Shown here: one piece after another, positions 23,001-37,800 of the stretch
Position numbering within the stretch: position 1 is the stretch's first letter
How the letters are laid out: each line of letters begins with the position of its first letter
NCBI GenBank assembly: GCA_963576725.1
Contig: OY755251.1
Span: 36,297,302 to 36,361,301, forward strand
Source: Azorinus chamasolen
Taxonomy: Eukaryota; Mollusca; Bivalvia; Cardiida; Solecurtidae
Length of the DNA: 64,000 nucleotides
Reading direction: 5' to 3'
Notes under the pieces: generated by a model
The model's database searches: none
What the model saw: only the letters and a program-made list of their open reading frames with translations
Told to the model about the DNA's origin: nothing
Position numbers and translations under genes: made by a program

Positions 23001-26000
23001 CAAGATTGTTTCGGACATTTGACATCTGTAGAGTCTATCAGGGACAGTTGTTGGCTTGACCCTTTTTGGCTATAAATGTACACCTCGCCCGGGACTGGGC
23101 AGCTGTTTGTATCAGATACACTGTGTATAAACCCTTACCCAGCTATGGAAACAATGTCATAGTCTAGATATGGGGTTACTTCGACTTCATGAATTTCCGA
23201 ATCGATCGCTTATAAAACAAAAGTGACCATGTGTCAAACAGTTTGGGACCGGGTGAGACACCGATGTACTTAGCGTCTCACTCGGTCTATATTTTCTCAA
23301 CAGTTTGTTCGAATTTGAAGTAATCAAAACTGCACACTATCCACATTGAGCGGATACTTGTTTCCGAAGCGGCGTATGGGTTAAAAGTAAAACATAACCG
23401 AAGAAATACAATAAAACCCCTTTATATTTGACGTTAAATTTAGAACTAATATCCGTCTTGGAGACAAGTGGCAGCTTAAAGCAGGGTGAAAAGCATGCAT
23501 CCTCTAGGAACTTTCTGCGTGACTTTCATTTTGTTTCAAGCAGCTCCATGTATACAAGTTATTTCGTTACTAGAACTTCGAGCTAGTGAGTTATAACTGT
23601 ATTTGTTAATCACCTCAAATATCATAAGCAATGCGTTATCAAATTAAAATGTTTTGTGCACAATAAACAACACTACGAGTAAAATTGACACGTGTATGAA
23701 AACACTGACCGATAAACCAAAATAACATTTGTCCATAGTTGAAATAGAACTGTAAACTTGAGGCTCCAGCCGGAATGGTCACAATAGACGCACGTTCTCC
23801 TGAAATAACACATAAACCATTTACTTCATTAATATTCATAGATGAAATAATAACGTCATGAATATTAATTAGATTAATTGTTATAATAGCACATGGGCAC
23901 ATGATATTTTGGCCTACACAGAAACTGTAGAATCATATCTATACAATGTATTATATCATAAGCAAACAGAGCAGACCCTGATCAGACGGCTCCTATAGGA
24001 GCCGTCTGATCTGAGTCTTCTCTGTTTGTAAAGGTATAAAAGGCGTATCTATGGAGTAAATGGTTAGGTAAACTCTTTCACTTTCAAATTTTGCCGTCTG
24101 CTACACTTTTCCTTTTTTCATCCATTCTTCATGTTTGTTTAAAAACAGCCACAGTGACAATCACTTGGTATCCTGGTGAGATACTGTACCGATATACTCG
24201 GCGAGATACACGGTGTCTCATCTGGATCCAAACTGTTGCATGGGTAATCACAGGTGCGACACTGGCAGCAAAAGCGTTCAACGTCAGAATTGTACGGTTG
24301 TTTATATGTAGTTAAACGAAGAATTGGTTGTCATTTGCCTGCTAAATGCGACCTAACGGAATCCAGCTCGAATCCTGATGAGACGCCGAATCAAAAGTTC
24401 TTAAAAACGAGGACGAGTCGGACATAAGTGCAATTTGTAGTAGAGCAGATTTGTGACAGGCCTGTGTGTGTCCGCGAGCTAAAGGTTTACTAATCTTCAG
24501 ATTAATATATTCATAAGAAAACATACCAACCAGCCACTAAACTAAATTGCAAGTTTCTATCTTTAAGGCATATTAGGTGTCAACCGTTTTTAACACTTTA
24601 CTCCATGGATATTCATGTAAGAAATAATGGCGTCGTGGCTATTCAATAGCTGATTTTTTATAAATTCATATGTACACTGGATGTTTTGGCTCAAGCAAAG
24701 ACTGTAGAATCAGATCTATATTATACCATAAGCAAACATTACAGACCCTAATCAGACGGCTCCTCTAGGAGCCGTCTAATTTGGGTCTATTCTGTTAGTA
24801 AAGGTGTAGAAATGCGTCTTAATTGAGTAAAGGGTTAAAGTATTGTGGATGCAATGTCCACAAAACGCTACATTTAGCATTGTTATACAAAACATTACCC
24901 CCAGGCACGGTTCCGCAGAAGATTTTGTCCACGGGTTGGCATGTAGAATGATCACCACCACAAACTCCGCACACATCAGCGAACAAAAGGCCGCTCTGGC
25001 CATCACATCCAAAAACCTAAAAAACAAACATCAATGAATACTGTATCTACGGAAGACCTGTTCAAATTTCAAACCTAATGATTAAATGCTTTTAAAATCT
25101 TAAAATAGAACGTTCATACTTCATAGTTCAAATTTCAGACATCACATTTCAAACTTCACACTTCGCACGTCACACTTCAAGCTTCACACTTCAAACTTCA
25201 CACTACAAACACTACTTTCACTAACTGTTCAAAGGTGGTACTTCCATGTTCCCCTATTGTTTTGTCTTTGTGCGTCTCTTTGTGTTTTAGTAGCTGTGTA
25301 CATTTACTGTTTTCTTGTTGCGGCTGTTTGTTTTGTATCTGGTGTTTCCTGCATGACTCATATCCGTACTTTCACAATTTCTCTATCACGTGGTTTGACG
25401 TCATCGACTAATCAATGTGACCGGAAAGCATATGACTGGCAACGTTTAACAGCGTAACAAGGGAGCCATGGCCAAGAATATGTCCATTCGAATATGTCCA
25501 TTCTGATGACTTTCAAATAGTGTAGACCCTGATCAGAGGGCTGCTTTATGAGTCTTCTGAGTATTTACGATTTGCATATAGGACAAGTGTACTCATCACC
25601 GGTACTTTGTTTGTAAATGATATGTATAATCGTCGCTATGGCTAATGGGTTATAGAAGAATAGTAATAATAGTAATACACAATTTTTCATTTATCTAACA
25701 ATTGCAGAAAACAAAAATAAAAAAGTGAATTTGGTGTGCGTGTTGAGACTTCAATTACTTTCAAATATATTGTATCTAGATGCTAAGCATTAAACACAGT
25801 GAAATAAATCCTCCAACTTTTCCAAACTCGGTCGCCTCTACAAAACAACGCGGGAAATATCATTCCGTCATTCGTGTGAAAAAAGTTTGAAGTGAGAAGT
25901 ATGAAATATGAAGTCTGAAGTTTGAAGTGTCAAGTGTGAAGTTTGAAGTTAGAAATTTGAAGTGTGAAGTATGAAGTATGAAGTGTGATGTATGAAGCCT

Positions 26001-28773
26001 GACGTTTGAAGTGTTAATTGTGAAGTCTAAAGTCACCACCTGGTCTTTCGTATTTAATTCAGACGATCGCTGCTTCTAAGACGGCTGGAAAATGAGCCAA
26101 AAGTCGGGGATCCTGCCTCCCCTTACTTGTGTCGGTGGGACACTTAGTATTAGTCACTTCCACTGATAAACTATTCGAACATTTGGAACCATTTAAGTAA
26201 ATGATTTGCACCCAATACCATCGACCATTGGAATACACAAAACCCATTTTGAAATAAACTTTTCTTCTCCAATATGAATTCTTAAATCAAAGATTAATTT
26301 ACACCTTATAAATATGTTATGTACTGTTTGTAACATGGTTACAAGCCTACACCACGACAATATACCATGCAGCGATGTCCATGTTACAAAAAGCATTGCT
26401 ATTGCTGTTATAAACATACCTCGCATTGACCTTTCACACACAAACTCTTAATACGACGGCCCCTTGGATATCCTTTTTTTTCTACTGACGTCATTATATC
26501 AGCGTTACATGTCACAGCGTCAGGCATCAGAGCAAAGCGATACGTCGACGAAGTTCTATGCCCGGATACTGGGGTGCAAGTCACCTCACATTGACCCAGC
26601 CCTGAAAATTACACACACAAAACCCTCATGAAACCAACCACTTAGTGAATTACATTCAGAACAAAAGCAATACAGCATTAATGCGGTGAGGTGTTAGGTT
26701 GGTAAAATAGAATTATACATATTTTGTATTACATAGGCGTGACAAAACCTGTCTGACACGCTGGATGTATTGTTTATATAGTAATTGAACTTTCCTTTTG
26801 GAAAATGCCACATGTGGTTACGAAATGAAATATTCGTCGCCATGCAAACAAAAAGGTTAATATAGTAGGACAGTGATCACTGTAGTAGGACAGTGATCAC
26901 TGTAGTAGGACAGTGATTGATGTAGTAGCACAGTGATTGGTGTAGTAGAAAATTGGTTAATTTTGCAGAGTTTGATTATGCATTACAAAACGGGTTAATA
27001 TTGCAAGAGAATGGTTAATGTTGCAAAAGAGTGATTAATGTAGCAGAAGAGAGATTAATCTGGTAGAAAAGCGGTTGATTTTGCAGGAGTGTAGTTTTGT
27101 AGTAGAAAATAGGTTCATGTTGCAAGAGAGTGGCTAATGTTGCAATATGTTGCAAGAGAGTGGCTGTTGCAAGAGTGGCTGTTGCAAGAGAGTGGTTGAT
27201 GTTGCAAGAGAATGGTTAATGTTGTAGGAAAGCGATTAATGATGCTAGAGAGTGGTTAAAGTTGCAACAGGTTGATTATGTAGTAGAAAAATGGTCATTG
27301 TTGCAGGAGAATGGTTATTGTTGCAAGAGAGTGATTCATGTAGTAGAAAAGTAGATACTGAAGCAGGAAATTGGTTAATGTTGAAGGAGAGTGGTGTACT
27401 TTATACTGAGCACAATTATCTGCAGTGCAGTAGCATATCGAAGGTTTAGAGCAAAACAATTGTTGTAATTCTTTAATAGCTATATACGCATCGTAAAACA
27501 CGTTATGTTTTCCGAAATCAATGTTTTCTTCCATTTCGCTCCAAATGCAATGCCAAAATTTGGTTTCGGACAAGATATCGAATAATTTTACACCCAACCC
27601 CCGATATTGGTTTTTGTTATTATTCGCAAGAACTAAATCCAAATGTCCATTGACGCGTGTGATATGCAGTTGTTTTCTCATATTGCAGGACATCGTGGTG
27701 TACCTGATGTAGTGCGCCTGTCTCCACTGGCCGTGTATTTGTCAGAAGGTATTAATCCATTATCAAGCAGCCTCTGGCAAACCGTCGATGCACGTGCCTT
27801 CCGCACTCCGGCCGTTGAGCTAGGGTCGTCAGCACATGGCTGTAAAAATCAAAGTAAGCGTATACAAGTCAATAATAAACAGATAACATATTTCGATGAG
27901 CTTGCTGATAGCTGTGAGAGGTGGCGTTTTGATATCTTAGTATGACATCATTGATCTGTTAATACTGATAGTGATATGCCTTCTCACGTGTTGTATAAGT
28001 CCATGAAGTTTTAGGACATGACTGTGACACGAATGGCCATAAAAGAAAACAATTGGGTAATGAAACAGACAGACGAGTACATTGCTTGCTTTTGGAATAA
28101 AAGGTGTATAATATAATTATTCATGTACATTATTTTCATGTAAAATTAAAACATATGACATTATATATTATCCCTTTTCTCTGTTCTTGTTAGAAATGGT
28201 GACATTGTGAATATTAATTTGTTTGGTTCTTACAGTGTGGCACATTAACAAATGAACATTTTACTGAAGGAGAAAATATAGTATCAGATCTACAGGGTGT
28301 CCCAAACAAACGGAATTAAATTAAATGTATATACATGTAGCTTAGTAGAGACAACATTTTGCCATATATTGGGACACCTTGTATATTTGCCATTAAGCAA
28401 ACTGAGCAGACACTGATCAGACGGTTCCTGTAGGAGCCGTCTGATCTGCGTCTACTCTGTTTGCAAATGCATAAAACGGCGTATACATGGAATAAAGACT
28501 GACATCACCATGTGAGTATATTTGGAAACGCTAAAATATACAGCGTACGAAAATATGCGATAGCATTCCATATATGGAAAAAAAGTCAAACAGGGAGAGC
28601 CACACACGAAATGGCATCGCACCAAACACTATCTAACAAGAAACGGTAAAGCCACAAGACAAAACATAACAGGACGCATATCAAGACGAAACACATTAAA
28701 CATTAAGCATATTAAACAACAAAATTGACCGTAGGCTGAAAGCAGGAGTGCCGCCTTGGAACGGCCAGCAGCC

Positions 28774-28804
<31 letters not shown>

Positions 28805-31800
28805 AAAAAAAGGCTACTGGGGGACTTAAACCTAGTTTACGGGTACCCAACCTCGTCCTTATCCCACTTTCACCAAAGTCAAAATGTAAATAAAATTCCC
28901 CCTCCAGACAACACCACAACATGCATAACGATGTCTGCCAAAATGAAAATGATTTGAAAATAAACGTTACAGGTAAACAAGCGACGTCATCATGTAAATG
29001 GCGTCATAAATTAAAGTACGGGAAAACTGTTTGAAACACTTCTACACCGACATTTAATAAAAGATAAATCGCAAGAAGATACAATTACTAGTGGATATTA
29101 AGCATACACAACTGTTTTGTTTGAAAAAGAATAAACTTGACATCGTAGCCATGTACTCGGTGACTATTCAGGTCAGAGCAGCTGTGGAGAAGTCATTTGG
29201 GGTACGACAGAACTGGCAAAATACAAATATCTAATTTCCTCCCCCCGTAAACGGGTTTCAGAGGGAATCTTCATAGAGTATTAAGACTTTTCCGTCGTCG
29301 CACATGCAAAGAGGAACGCATAATGACCAACTGTAAAGGGGTCGACCACCAAGCATGTAGTGTGCTGCAATATAGAGGGGTCATATCCTTTTTTAATGAA
29401 TTGTTTTATACGTTTGACAAACAAAGTATCAAAATATGTGTGTCCAATAATTTTTCGAAGTTTGTAAATGACATCACCGTAAAACTCCGGATGTGAAATA
29501 CCTAACTTTAGAAAAGTACGTAAATTACAATTGTATTTGCTGATGAGTAGAATATTACGGTGGTAAAATTTTGAAAATGTTTTACGAAGTTTGTCATATC
29601 TGTAGCCCTGTTTTGGTAGTTTTTCAGTGATAATAAGGTTACGATTGTTAAAATCATCAACAGAGGAACAAGCTCTAGCAAAACGAATAAGCTGAGAAAT
29701 GTATACACCGTAACATGTAGCTCGGGGAACATCCCCATCCAAATGAGGATAGTTAACTATTTTAAAATTAAAGTCATCCCTTTTGTCATAAATTCCAGAA
29801 GAAATTGTTCCATTGTTTATAGATAAATTTAAATCTAAAAAGGCTGCAGATATGTCAGAACTATTTGCTTTATTAAGCTTGAGCTCCCTAGGGTAAATTG
29901 AGGTTATCATAGAATCAAAGTATGGGTTATCAATATTAAAAATGTCGTCTAAATAACGTGCTGTATTGTTAAAGGCATTAATGACATCCGCCTGTGAATC
30001 GCTGTTAAGGTTAAGCATAAAATCCCGTTCATAACAAAACAAAAACAAGTCTGCAATTAAAGGAGCACAATTGGTTCCCATGGGAATACCAATGACCTGG
30101 CGATAAACAGAATTACCAAAACGAACAAATATATTGTCTAACAGAAACGTAATAGCGTCACAAAGATCTAAACATGTCCATGAGGTATATTTATTTGTAA
30201 CGTCATTGGTAAAGAACGCATGTCTAGAATTACAGGCAATAAATTATACTTTTTCTCTGGCAAATGTTTTATTTATAAGATTAGTAAGTTTGATCTTAAT
30301 TAGATCGTGTGGTAATGTGGTATAAAGTGTAGAAAAATCATAGGTGCTTATAGTGTTAGCTTGGTGTTGCTTGATTTTTAATTTAGTTAAAACCTCATTG
30401 GAGTTTTTTATAGACCAAAAAAGGTTAATTCCTGATTTCTCATAAGCTTTATCGCAGTAACGCTTGACATGTTCTTTGACCGCTGTTAGACACGATGTAA
30501 TTAGTTTGGATAGTGCAGTTGTTGTGCACGAGACAGAATTTGCTATGAAGCGTGATTTATATGGCGTTTTATGGAGTTTAGGTATCCAGTACATCGTTGG
30601 AAGTTTCTGATGTGTGATTAATATATCAGCATTGAACTGTTTACATTTATTAACATGTTCAGATATTATGTCGTTTCAGACTTAGAGACCACAATATATG
30701 ACTTTGTCTTTGTTAGTTCTTGTTCTAAAACATCCACATAATAAAGTCGTCAAACGATAATTACATTGTTTGACGCTTTATCAGCTGGGACAAACACGTA
30801 TTTAGAGTGAAATTATTGTATACTATTTTTTAATAAGCGAACTGAAGTCTTAGGTTTAGGCGGAAGAAGGTGAATGTTAGATTTGTAAAACGCGATACGT
30901 GTATCCATTATATTTGAAATTTGTTTTATCCATTTTGTAAGGGCACTATTGTCTGCATGTTCTCGGCGACACCATTTTACACTGAAGTCTAACAAAGATT
31001 CTATAATTTTGCTACGGCAGATTTCGAAATCTATCAAAGAAGGTAGTCTGTATTTAGGTCCCTTAGTTAGTAAAGTACGGAGACGTTTGTTTTCGATAAT
31101 GTCAAAATTGCCTGTAATAACATGACCAGCCTCGGCGTAACAGAACTTAGAAGAATTACAATTTCAACTAACAGGATTACTATTTACAATATTAAGGTCC
31201 GATACAATTTTATTGTAATTAAAAATAGTATTCCTGATAGGTATTTTGTACTTATAGCAGATAATTGGAGATTCTAAGTTTTTGAAATAGGCTGGGATGG
31301 TATTAATTACGTTTTTATCGCGAAATATAGATTGTAGATCGATAAAATCTATACCTTTATCAACAAAAGGAATTTTCAAAAAATATCTTTTATGGGCAGA
31401 CACTGAATCAACGTGTGGTCGAAGAACATGCCGAGTGTAGTTCTGAATGAAAGAAGCTGTATTATATAAAGGATCTGTTCGTAAGATCACTTTGTCTGCT
31501 TCTATGTCAATGTCTCTTATAGAAGAAATAACGTAAGTAACACCCTCTGTAAGGGGAGAAATAACAATATCGATTGTATGTACGGGGAGACGTTTTACGA
31601 CCGCCACACGGCACACACAACACTATTGTGCCATGCCTTACATTTGTAAACAGTTCGAATCCAGACACGAGTAAATCGGCGTCTCGTCAGGATCCAAACA
31701 ATTTGACACTCTATCAATATTTTATCAAAAGCTTGATCTAATCGGACGTAGTCAAAATGACAACCGAGCCAAATTTGTGCACATGTTTTGTTTTGTTTTT

Positions 31801-34800
31801 ACAGCGGGGTAAATATTAAAATAAAAAAAGATCCATGGACAGTTGACGAAGAGAAAGGTAATCACCAGACGTACTTACCGTTTCGTTACAAATTATTCCA
31901 TGATATGCGGACCCTTCACACGGTAGGGAATTAAGAGGCCTGGAAAAATGCATAGTTTCAGATTAATGTAAAATTATTGGAAAATATCATTTAAGAGATC
32001 GTGATAAATTTTCTGATTTTGGGTCCTGTTCGTGAAATATATTTGTGAAAATAATGCACGCAATATACACCAAAAATAAAGTGTATAATACATGTTTATA
32101 TATTCGTGAAACAATGCAAATGATGTCGACATAAATGTAAATGCATGGATATATTCGTGTAACAATGTAAACACTGTCACTCTGAACGCGACTAAAGGGA
32201 TATAATTGTGAACAATTGCAAACAATGTCAACATAAATGTAACTTTATGGATATATTCGAATAAACAATGCAATGTAAACCTGAATGAGATATTTGGATA
32301 TATTCGTAAAATAACTGAAAATTATCAATCTAAGTATGACACTGGATATGTTCGTGAAACAACGTAAACAGTATCAATTAAAATAAAAATGTATATGAAT
32401 GTATATTAAAAAAAAGGTATGAAACAATTCAAACATTGTCAACATAAATGAGACTGTAAAAATACATTCGTGAAAAAATGCAAATATTGTCAACCTAAAA
32501 GAGACTATGTAGGTATATTCGAGGAACGTTGAAAACAGTGTAAATCTCGATGAGACCCTACAGTAGAACCCCTCTAATGCGACCACTTCTTGAATAATCA
32601 TTTCTGCCTTTATAAGCAGGTGGTTGCTTAATGCAGGACGGAAGTTATGCATAACTTTCGTCCTGCATTAAGCTACCACCTGCCCCTCTCACTCAGAATT
32701 ATACCCGTGTTTGATGGTGGCATTAGAGGGGTTTCACTGTATTTGTGACGCAATGTAAAACACGTCAGTCAGAATTAGGTTGTAGGGATATATTCGTAAC
32801 ACTATGTAAACAATGTCAACTTGTGTGTTATTGTATGCATAAGCTCGGTAAACTATAATAGTGCAAACAATGTCAACCTAAATGAGAATATATGGGTATA
32901 TTCGTAAAAGATTGCAAGTGATGTCAAAATATATGAGACTGTGTAGATATATTCGCGATATAATGAAAACAATGGTAACCTAAATGCAACTGTATAGATA
33001 TATTTGGGATACAATGAAAACAATGTTAACCTACATATAACTGTATGGATATATTCGGGATACAATGAAAACAATGTTTACCTAAATGCAACTGTATATA
33101 TATATTTGGGATACAATGAAAACAATGTTAACCTACATATAACTGTATGGATTTATTTGGGATAAAATGTAAACCATGACAATCTAAAGTATTGGAATAA
33201 TGTAAACACTCGTATTGCCAACCTAAATGAGATATATTCGTGGAGGAATTCAAGATAGAAAACATTGTATCCGTAGTGCACGGGTGCTACTGAGAATAGT
33301 GTCTTTAAGTGAGGTATATCATACTACATGTTATACAGTAAATGACCACTTCGAGGTCCCATTAGCACTAGTAGACGCTGTTGCAGCTCTTTACGAGCAT
33401 CTTCACATCAGTATTGTTCATCTTTGAAAGTTTGAATTAAATCATCTCTTTGGTGTATGAGTAGTTATTAAACACAGAATATTAGTAGAACGTACGTATA
33501 GACGTACGTACGGACGTAGGGACAGACAAGAACAAGGATATATACCCCTAGCCTAGCGGAGGCACACAGCTAATGTAACACTGTATGCATCTATTCATGA
33601 AACAAGTCAAACACTGTCAACCTAGAAAAGAATTAGGGATATATTCGTGACATAATGCAGACAATGTAAACAAGTTAGACAATGTTAAACAGTGTTAACC
33701 TAAGAAAGACTATTGAACAATTCGTGGAAAACTTTAAACTATGTCAGCCTAATTAAGACTCGAAGTAACACGTGTTTATGAAAACAGAACATTCGGCTAC
33801 GAAAACTGAAGTAAAACAGTGTCAACCTAAATAAGAATTAGAGATATATTCGTGACATAATGCAAATCATGTAAACAAATCAAACAGTGTCAACCGAAGA
33901 AAGGCTTTATTCAACAATTCGTGGAAAACTGTACACAATGTCAACCTAATTAAGACTCGAAGTAACACGTGTTTATGAAAACATATTTTTCGGCTATGAA
34001 AATTGAAGCAAATGTGAGTTTTGCGATTGCTGAAAAAAGGTTACCACATTAGCCCATGACTACGCCTTTCTACGCTTTTACAAACATGGTAGATCCAGAG
34101 CATGCGTATCGTATAGGAACCGTCTGACCTGGATCTGCTCTATTTTAGAAAAATATAGATATGGTTCTACAGTTTCTGCTTTGGCAAACATTTTTTTTTT
34201 TGCGGTGATATGACATGTTAAAAATTGATCTCATTGCTATTCATGGTGTCATTAATTCTAGCATAAATATTCATGGAATAAAGTGTTAACCATTTCCCTT
34301 ATGTAAGCGCATTTTGACGCATCTGCAAACAGAGCAGACCCAGATCAGACGGATCCTATAGGAGCCGTCTGATCAGGGTCTGCTGTGTTTGCTTATGGTG
34401 CAATATAGATCTGATTCTACAGCTTCTGCCTGAGCCAAATTGTCCTGTGTTCATATGCCATTATGAAAAAATAATCTTATTAATATTAATGACGTCATTA
34501 TTTCCTACATGAATATTCACCAGGGAAAGTGTTAAGGGGGTTACGCATTTCTATTCCCTAATTACTTATTGATAAATTATCTTTACGCTGGATTGGTACA
34601 GGTTCGGGCCTTGAGCTCAAGTCCCGTGCCACATTCCCTAGAACAACTCGCGGTGGGTCCCCAATCACTCCAGTCGCCCGCTGTGAAAGTCATCTTTGAC
34701 CGAGAGATACCGCTCTCTTCAATTGTGATGCACGACTTCTCACAGACCTTCCCCTCTCCACAATACACCCCGTACATGGCGAGGTTGTATGTGGTCATGA

Positions 34801-37800
34801 TGCCGTAGTCGGGTCCTTCATTCATGTTGACACAGCTGTGCAAACCGCAGTAACTCTGCAAAAGAAGTGTTTGAGCTCATTATGAAATTTAATGTGCATT
34901 TCGATATCGACGATTCGTCGATTCAATCATCAGTCTGGCAGTTTCTTTCAATTTGCTGAGTGCGACATGACTGGTATTCCCAAACAACTTGGGTCCAGAT
35001 GAGACACCGAGTAACTCGGTATTCGGTCAATAGTTTCTCAAACACTTGAATGATTCGGATGTAAGTAGAATTGTAGTAGATCGGATATCATTTTTCCACG
35101 GGCTAAGGGTTAACTCTTTCCTCAATGAATATTCATGCATGAAATAATTATGTCAAGAATATTAATGAGATTAAATTGTTATAACAGCGCATCGTCACAT
35201 GAAAATTTGACCAAGGCGGAAGCTATATAATCATATCTGTATAATATCATAAGCAAACAAAGCAGAACCTGATCAGACGGCTCCCTTAGGAGCCGTCCGA
35301 TCTGGGTCTTCTCTGTTTGCAAAGTTGTAGAAAGACGTATTTATAGAATAAATGGTCAAAGATAGTGAATGATCCGGTAATGAACATTTGGTTACTGTCG
35401 CTTAGAGACATCCGGCGGGGCAGTACGCTGGTTATTCAGTATCCAGATAATGGCACATGGGCTAAGGAAAGGGTTGGCTTTGAAAGAAACCCTTTTTGAT
35501 CTATTTTTATACAGAGTAGATCAACATGTTTTTAAGTAAACATAAGAAGATTTATAAATTGATATTTTAAATGAGTGACGTCTATCATAAGCATTGCTTA
35601 GCATACCCCCGTTTAGGAAACAGGTGAGCCAAAGAAGTCTCATGTATTGGTTGTCATCCATCTCTGTGATTAACACTTTCGGCGCCAAATTTCTAATTGT
35701 CGTCTGCAAACCAATTTTGTTAAATCATTCGGTAAAATATATTAGGAAATAAGATAAATAAATGCAAAGTTCAAAGGAATAAAGCACATATATAGAAATA
35801 AAATTTGAGGCAAAAAGTGAAGTCCCTGATCAGACGCCGCTTTAAATAGGCGCTGTCTGATCTAGGACTGCTCTATTTGCCATGGTGCATTTTTGCGACA
35901 TTGGCAGTGAAAGGTTTTAACAAACAGAACATCAAACAAAATCATCCTTACTTGCGTTAGATGGAACTCCCTCCTCTGCCAGCCCGAGCCGTGTTTGCTT
36001 TCACAAATTTGGTCGTTATTCATCTCCATGCCTAAAACAGATCAGCAGACAGACCGTTGATGCCACATGAATGTCCATAGCAATCCACAGAAATGAATGT
36101 AAAATATCCGGTAAGTAAACCCCTACAACCGGAATAATACGGGTCTATTTAGGTAGATGGTTGCTTACTGTACAATGGAAGGTATGCTGCATTAAGCTGC
36201 TATCATTGTTACAGACCTGGTTTGATACTAAGTTTAACTGTTGATTGGAGAAGTTATACTACTGCATTTGTTCATTATTTTGCACCTGACTGTATTTACC
36301 TCCCTTCCCTTTGAGCAGACCAACGCTATACTATGTTATAATACATGTATGAGTCTCGTATTTTCAGGTTCGTTTGATAAGCAAATTTCATTTATAAATT
36401 TTTCATTATGATATGGAGACATTAGGCATTTTATACATCGAAATATTGTAAATATATGAAATAAAACAGTTCTCCTTTCAGTGAATTTGGGAGCAAACGT
36501 CATGCTATGGATTGGAACATTATTATCCAATTTTACCTCATGATCCCATTATTTCTGATTATTACGTTTCGGCAAAACATGTGCTTCATCGTTAACCACG
36601 GGTTCGTATGTACCTGACTTGACTGTCACAATAGTGACTAATTGTGTAAGAGATAATGACTTCGTGAATATTAATTACATGACATTTTATGTCATATTGA
36701 CGTAAGGAATGTTTGGTCTTAACACACATTGTAAAACCAGGTCTATATTATTCCATACGCAAACAGAGAATACCATGATCTTGGTCTAAACCGTTTGCAA
36801 AGCAGTTACAAGGCACAGCTATGGGGCAAAGGGGTTATGGGCCCTTATTAATACACATTAGTGATTGCCCTACTTTTCCATCCAATCAACGAGCCGCATT
36901 TGTGAAAATTTTCAGACTCTAATCCTCATAAATTTTATAACATCGACTCTAACTTTCGAAGACAAACCTTCCAGTGCGCATGCGCAACAAAACTCCGCCC
37001 ACGTCTAGACAAATCGAACGAGTTGCTATGTTATGACGTTATCGACACGCGAACGAGTATACACAAGTACACGTGAACGTGGAGAGGAAGACTATGTAAT
37101 TGCAAACAACTGAGAGGCAGAATTATAGATCAAATAGAAAATGAACAAATACATCACGAAACACCCCATCTGTTGAAGCAGAATTATATTGAAACAGGAC
37201 TAATGTAAATAAGCAAATAAATCGAGCAAACCTGTATTTGAAACCGTAATCCGTTCAACAAAACATAACAATCAAACCTGTAATCTTTTGTAATTATTCA
37301 TAATTTCATTATTCTGATCATAATATAACGAATGTTTAATATTAATAAGCTTTATTTTTTACATATGGGGTTTCGGTAGCAATGAAGATTTAAATCTGTG
37401 TAAACCGAGTAGACCCTGATCAGACAGCATAGGAGTTGTCTGATCTGGGTCTTCTCGGCTTACAAAGTGGTCAAAAGAGGTCACTTACTATAAGGTAAAG
37501 GGTTCACATCATTTAAATATCCATTGCGATTTTGCGTCCGTCTTTCACAACAATTTTTTTTTTCACAGTTTTGGGGGGTAAATATTGTCAGTGCATCGAC
37601 TTCTTCGCAATGCTCTGTGGCACTTAGAGCCGTCTCTGTCTTATTAATTGTTCTGACCGCTTGGAACAGAACGTGTCTCACACGGTGCCAGGGTGTGAGG
37701 TGAACCCAACGGGGAATATTTGATTACGTGACAAAGCCAAATATGGCAATGTTTACAAGAAAAAGGCGCGAAATCAGTTTCACTGTGTAGGATTTTCAAA

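Larger units (their letters stand above)
28600..31620 (-). mobile_element. Naiad-type Penelope-like retroelement, copy 1 (5'-truncated)
   Basis: Contains most of the RT frame (31616-29281), a SECIS-like element (29279-29224) and a 3' tail down to about 28600 whose CCGTTCCAAGGCGGCACTCC matches the tail of copy 2. The N-terminal endonuclease is absent. It lies in the intron between ADAMTS-like exons 4 and 5. Confidence 0.8.

Noticed and set aside
26059..26247. Minus-strand frame MGFVYSNGRWYWVQ as an extra ADAMTS exon
   Set aside because: Exons 6 and 7 join directly in phase (KGQCE-VFGCDG) as the domain requires. No acceptor/donor pair fits this frame.
27295..27693. 132-codon minus-strand frame starting just after ADAMTS-like exon 5
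   Set aside because: Overlaps the degenerate 20-bp repeat array and matches no family. Splicing exon 5 to exon 6 in phase makes it intronic.
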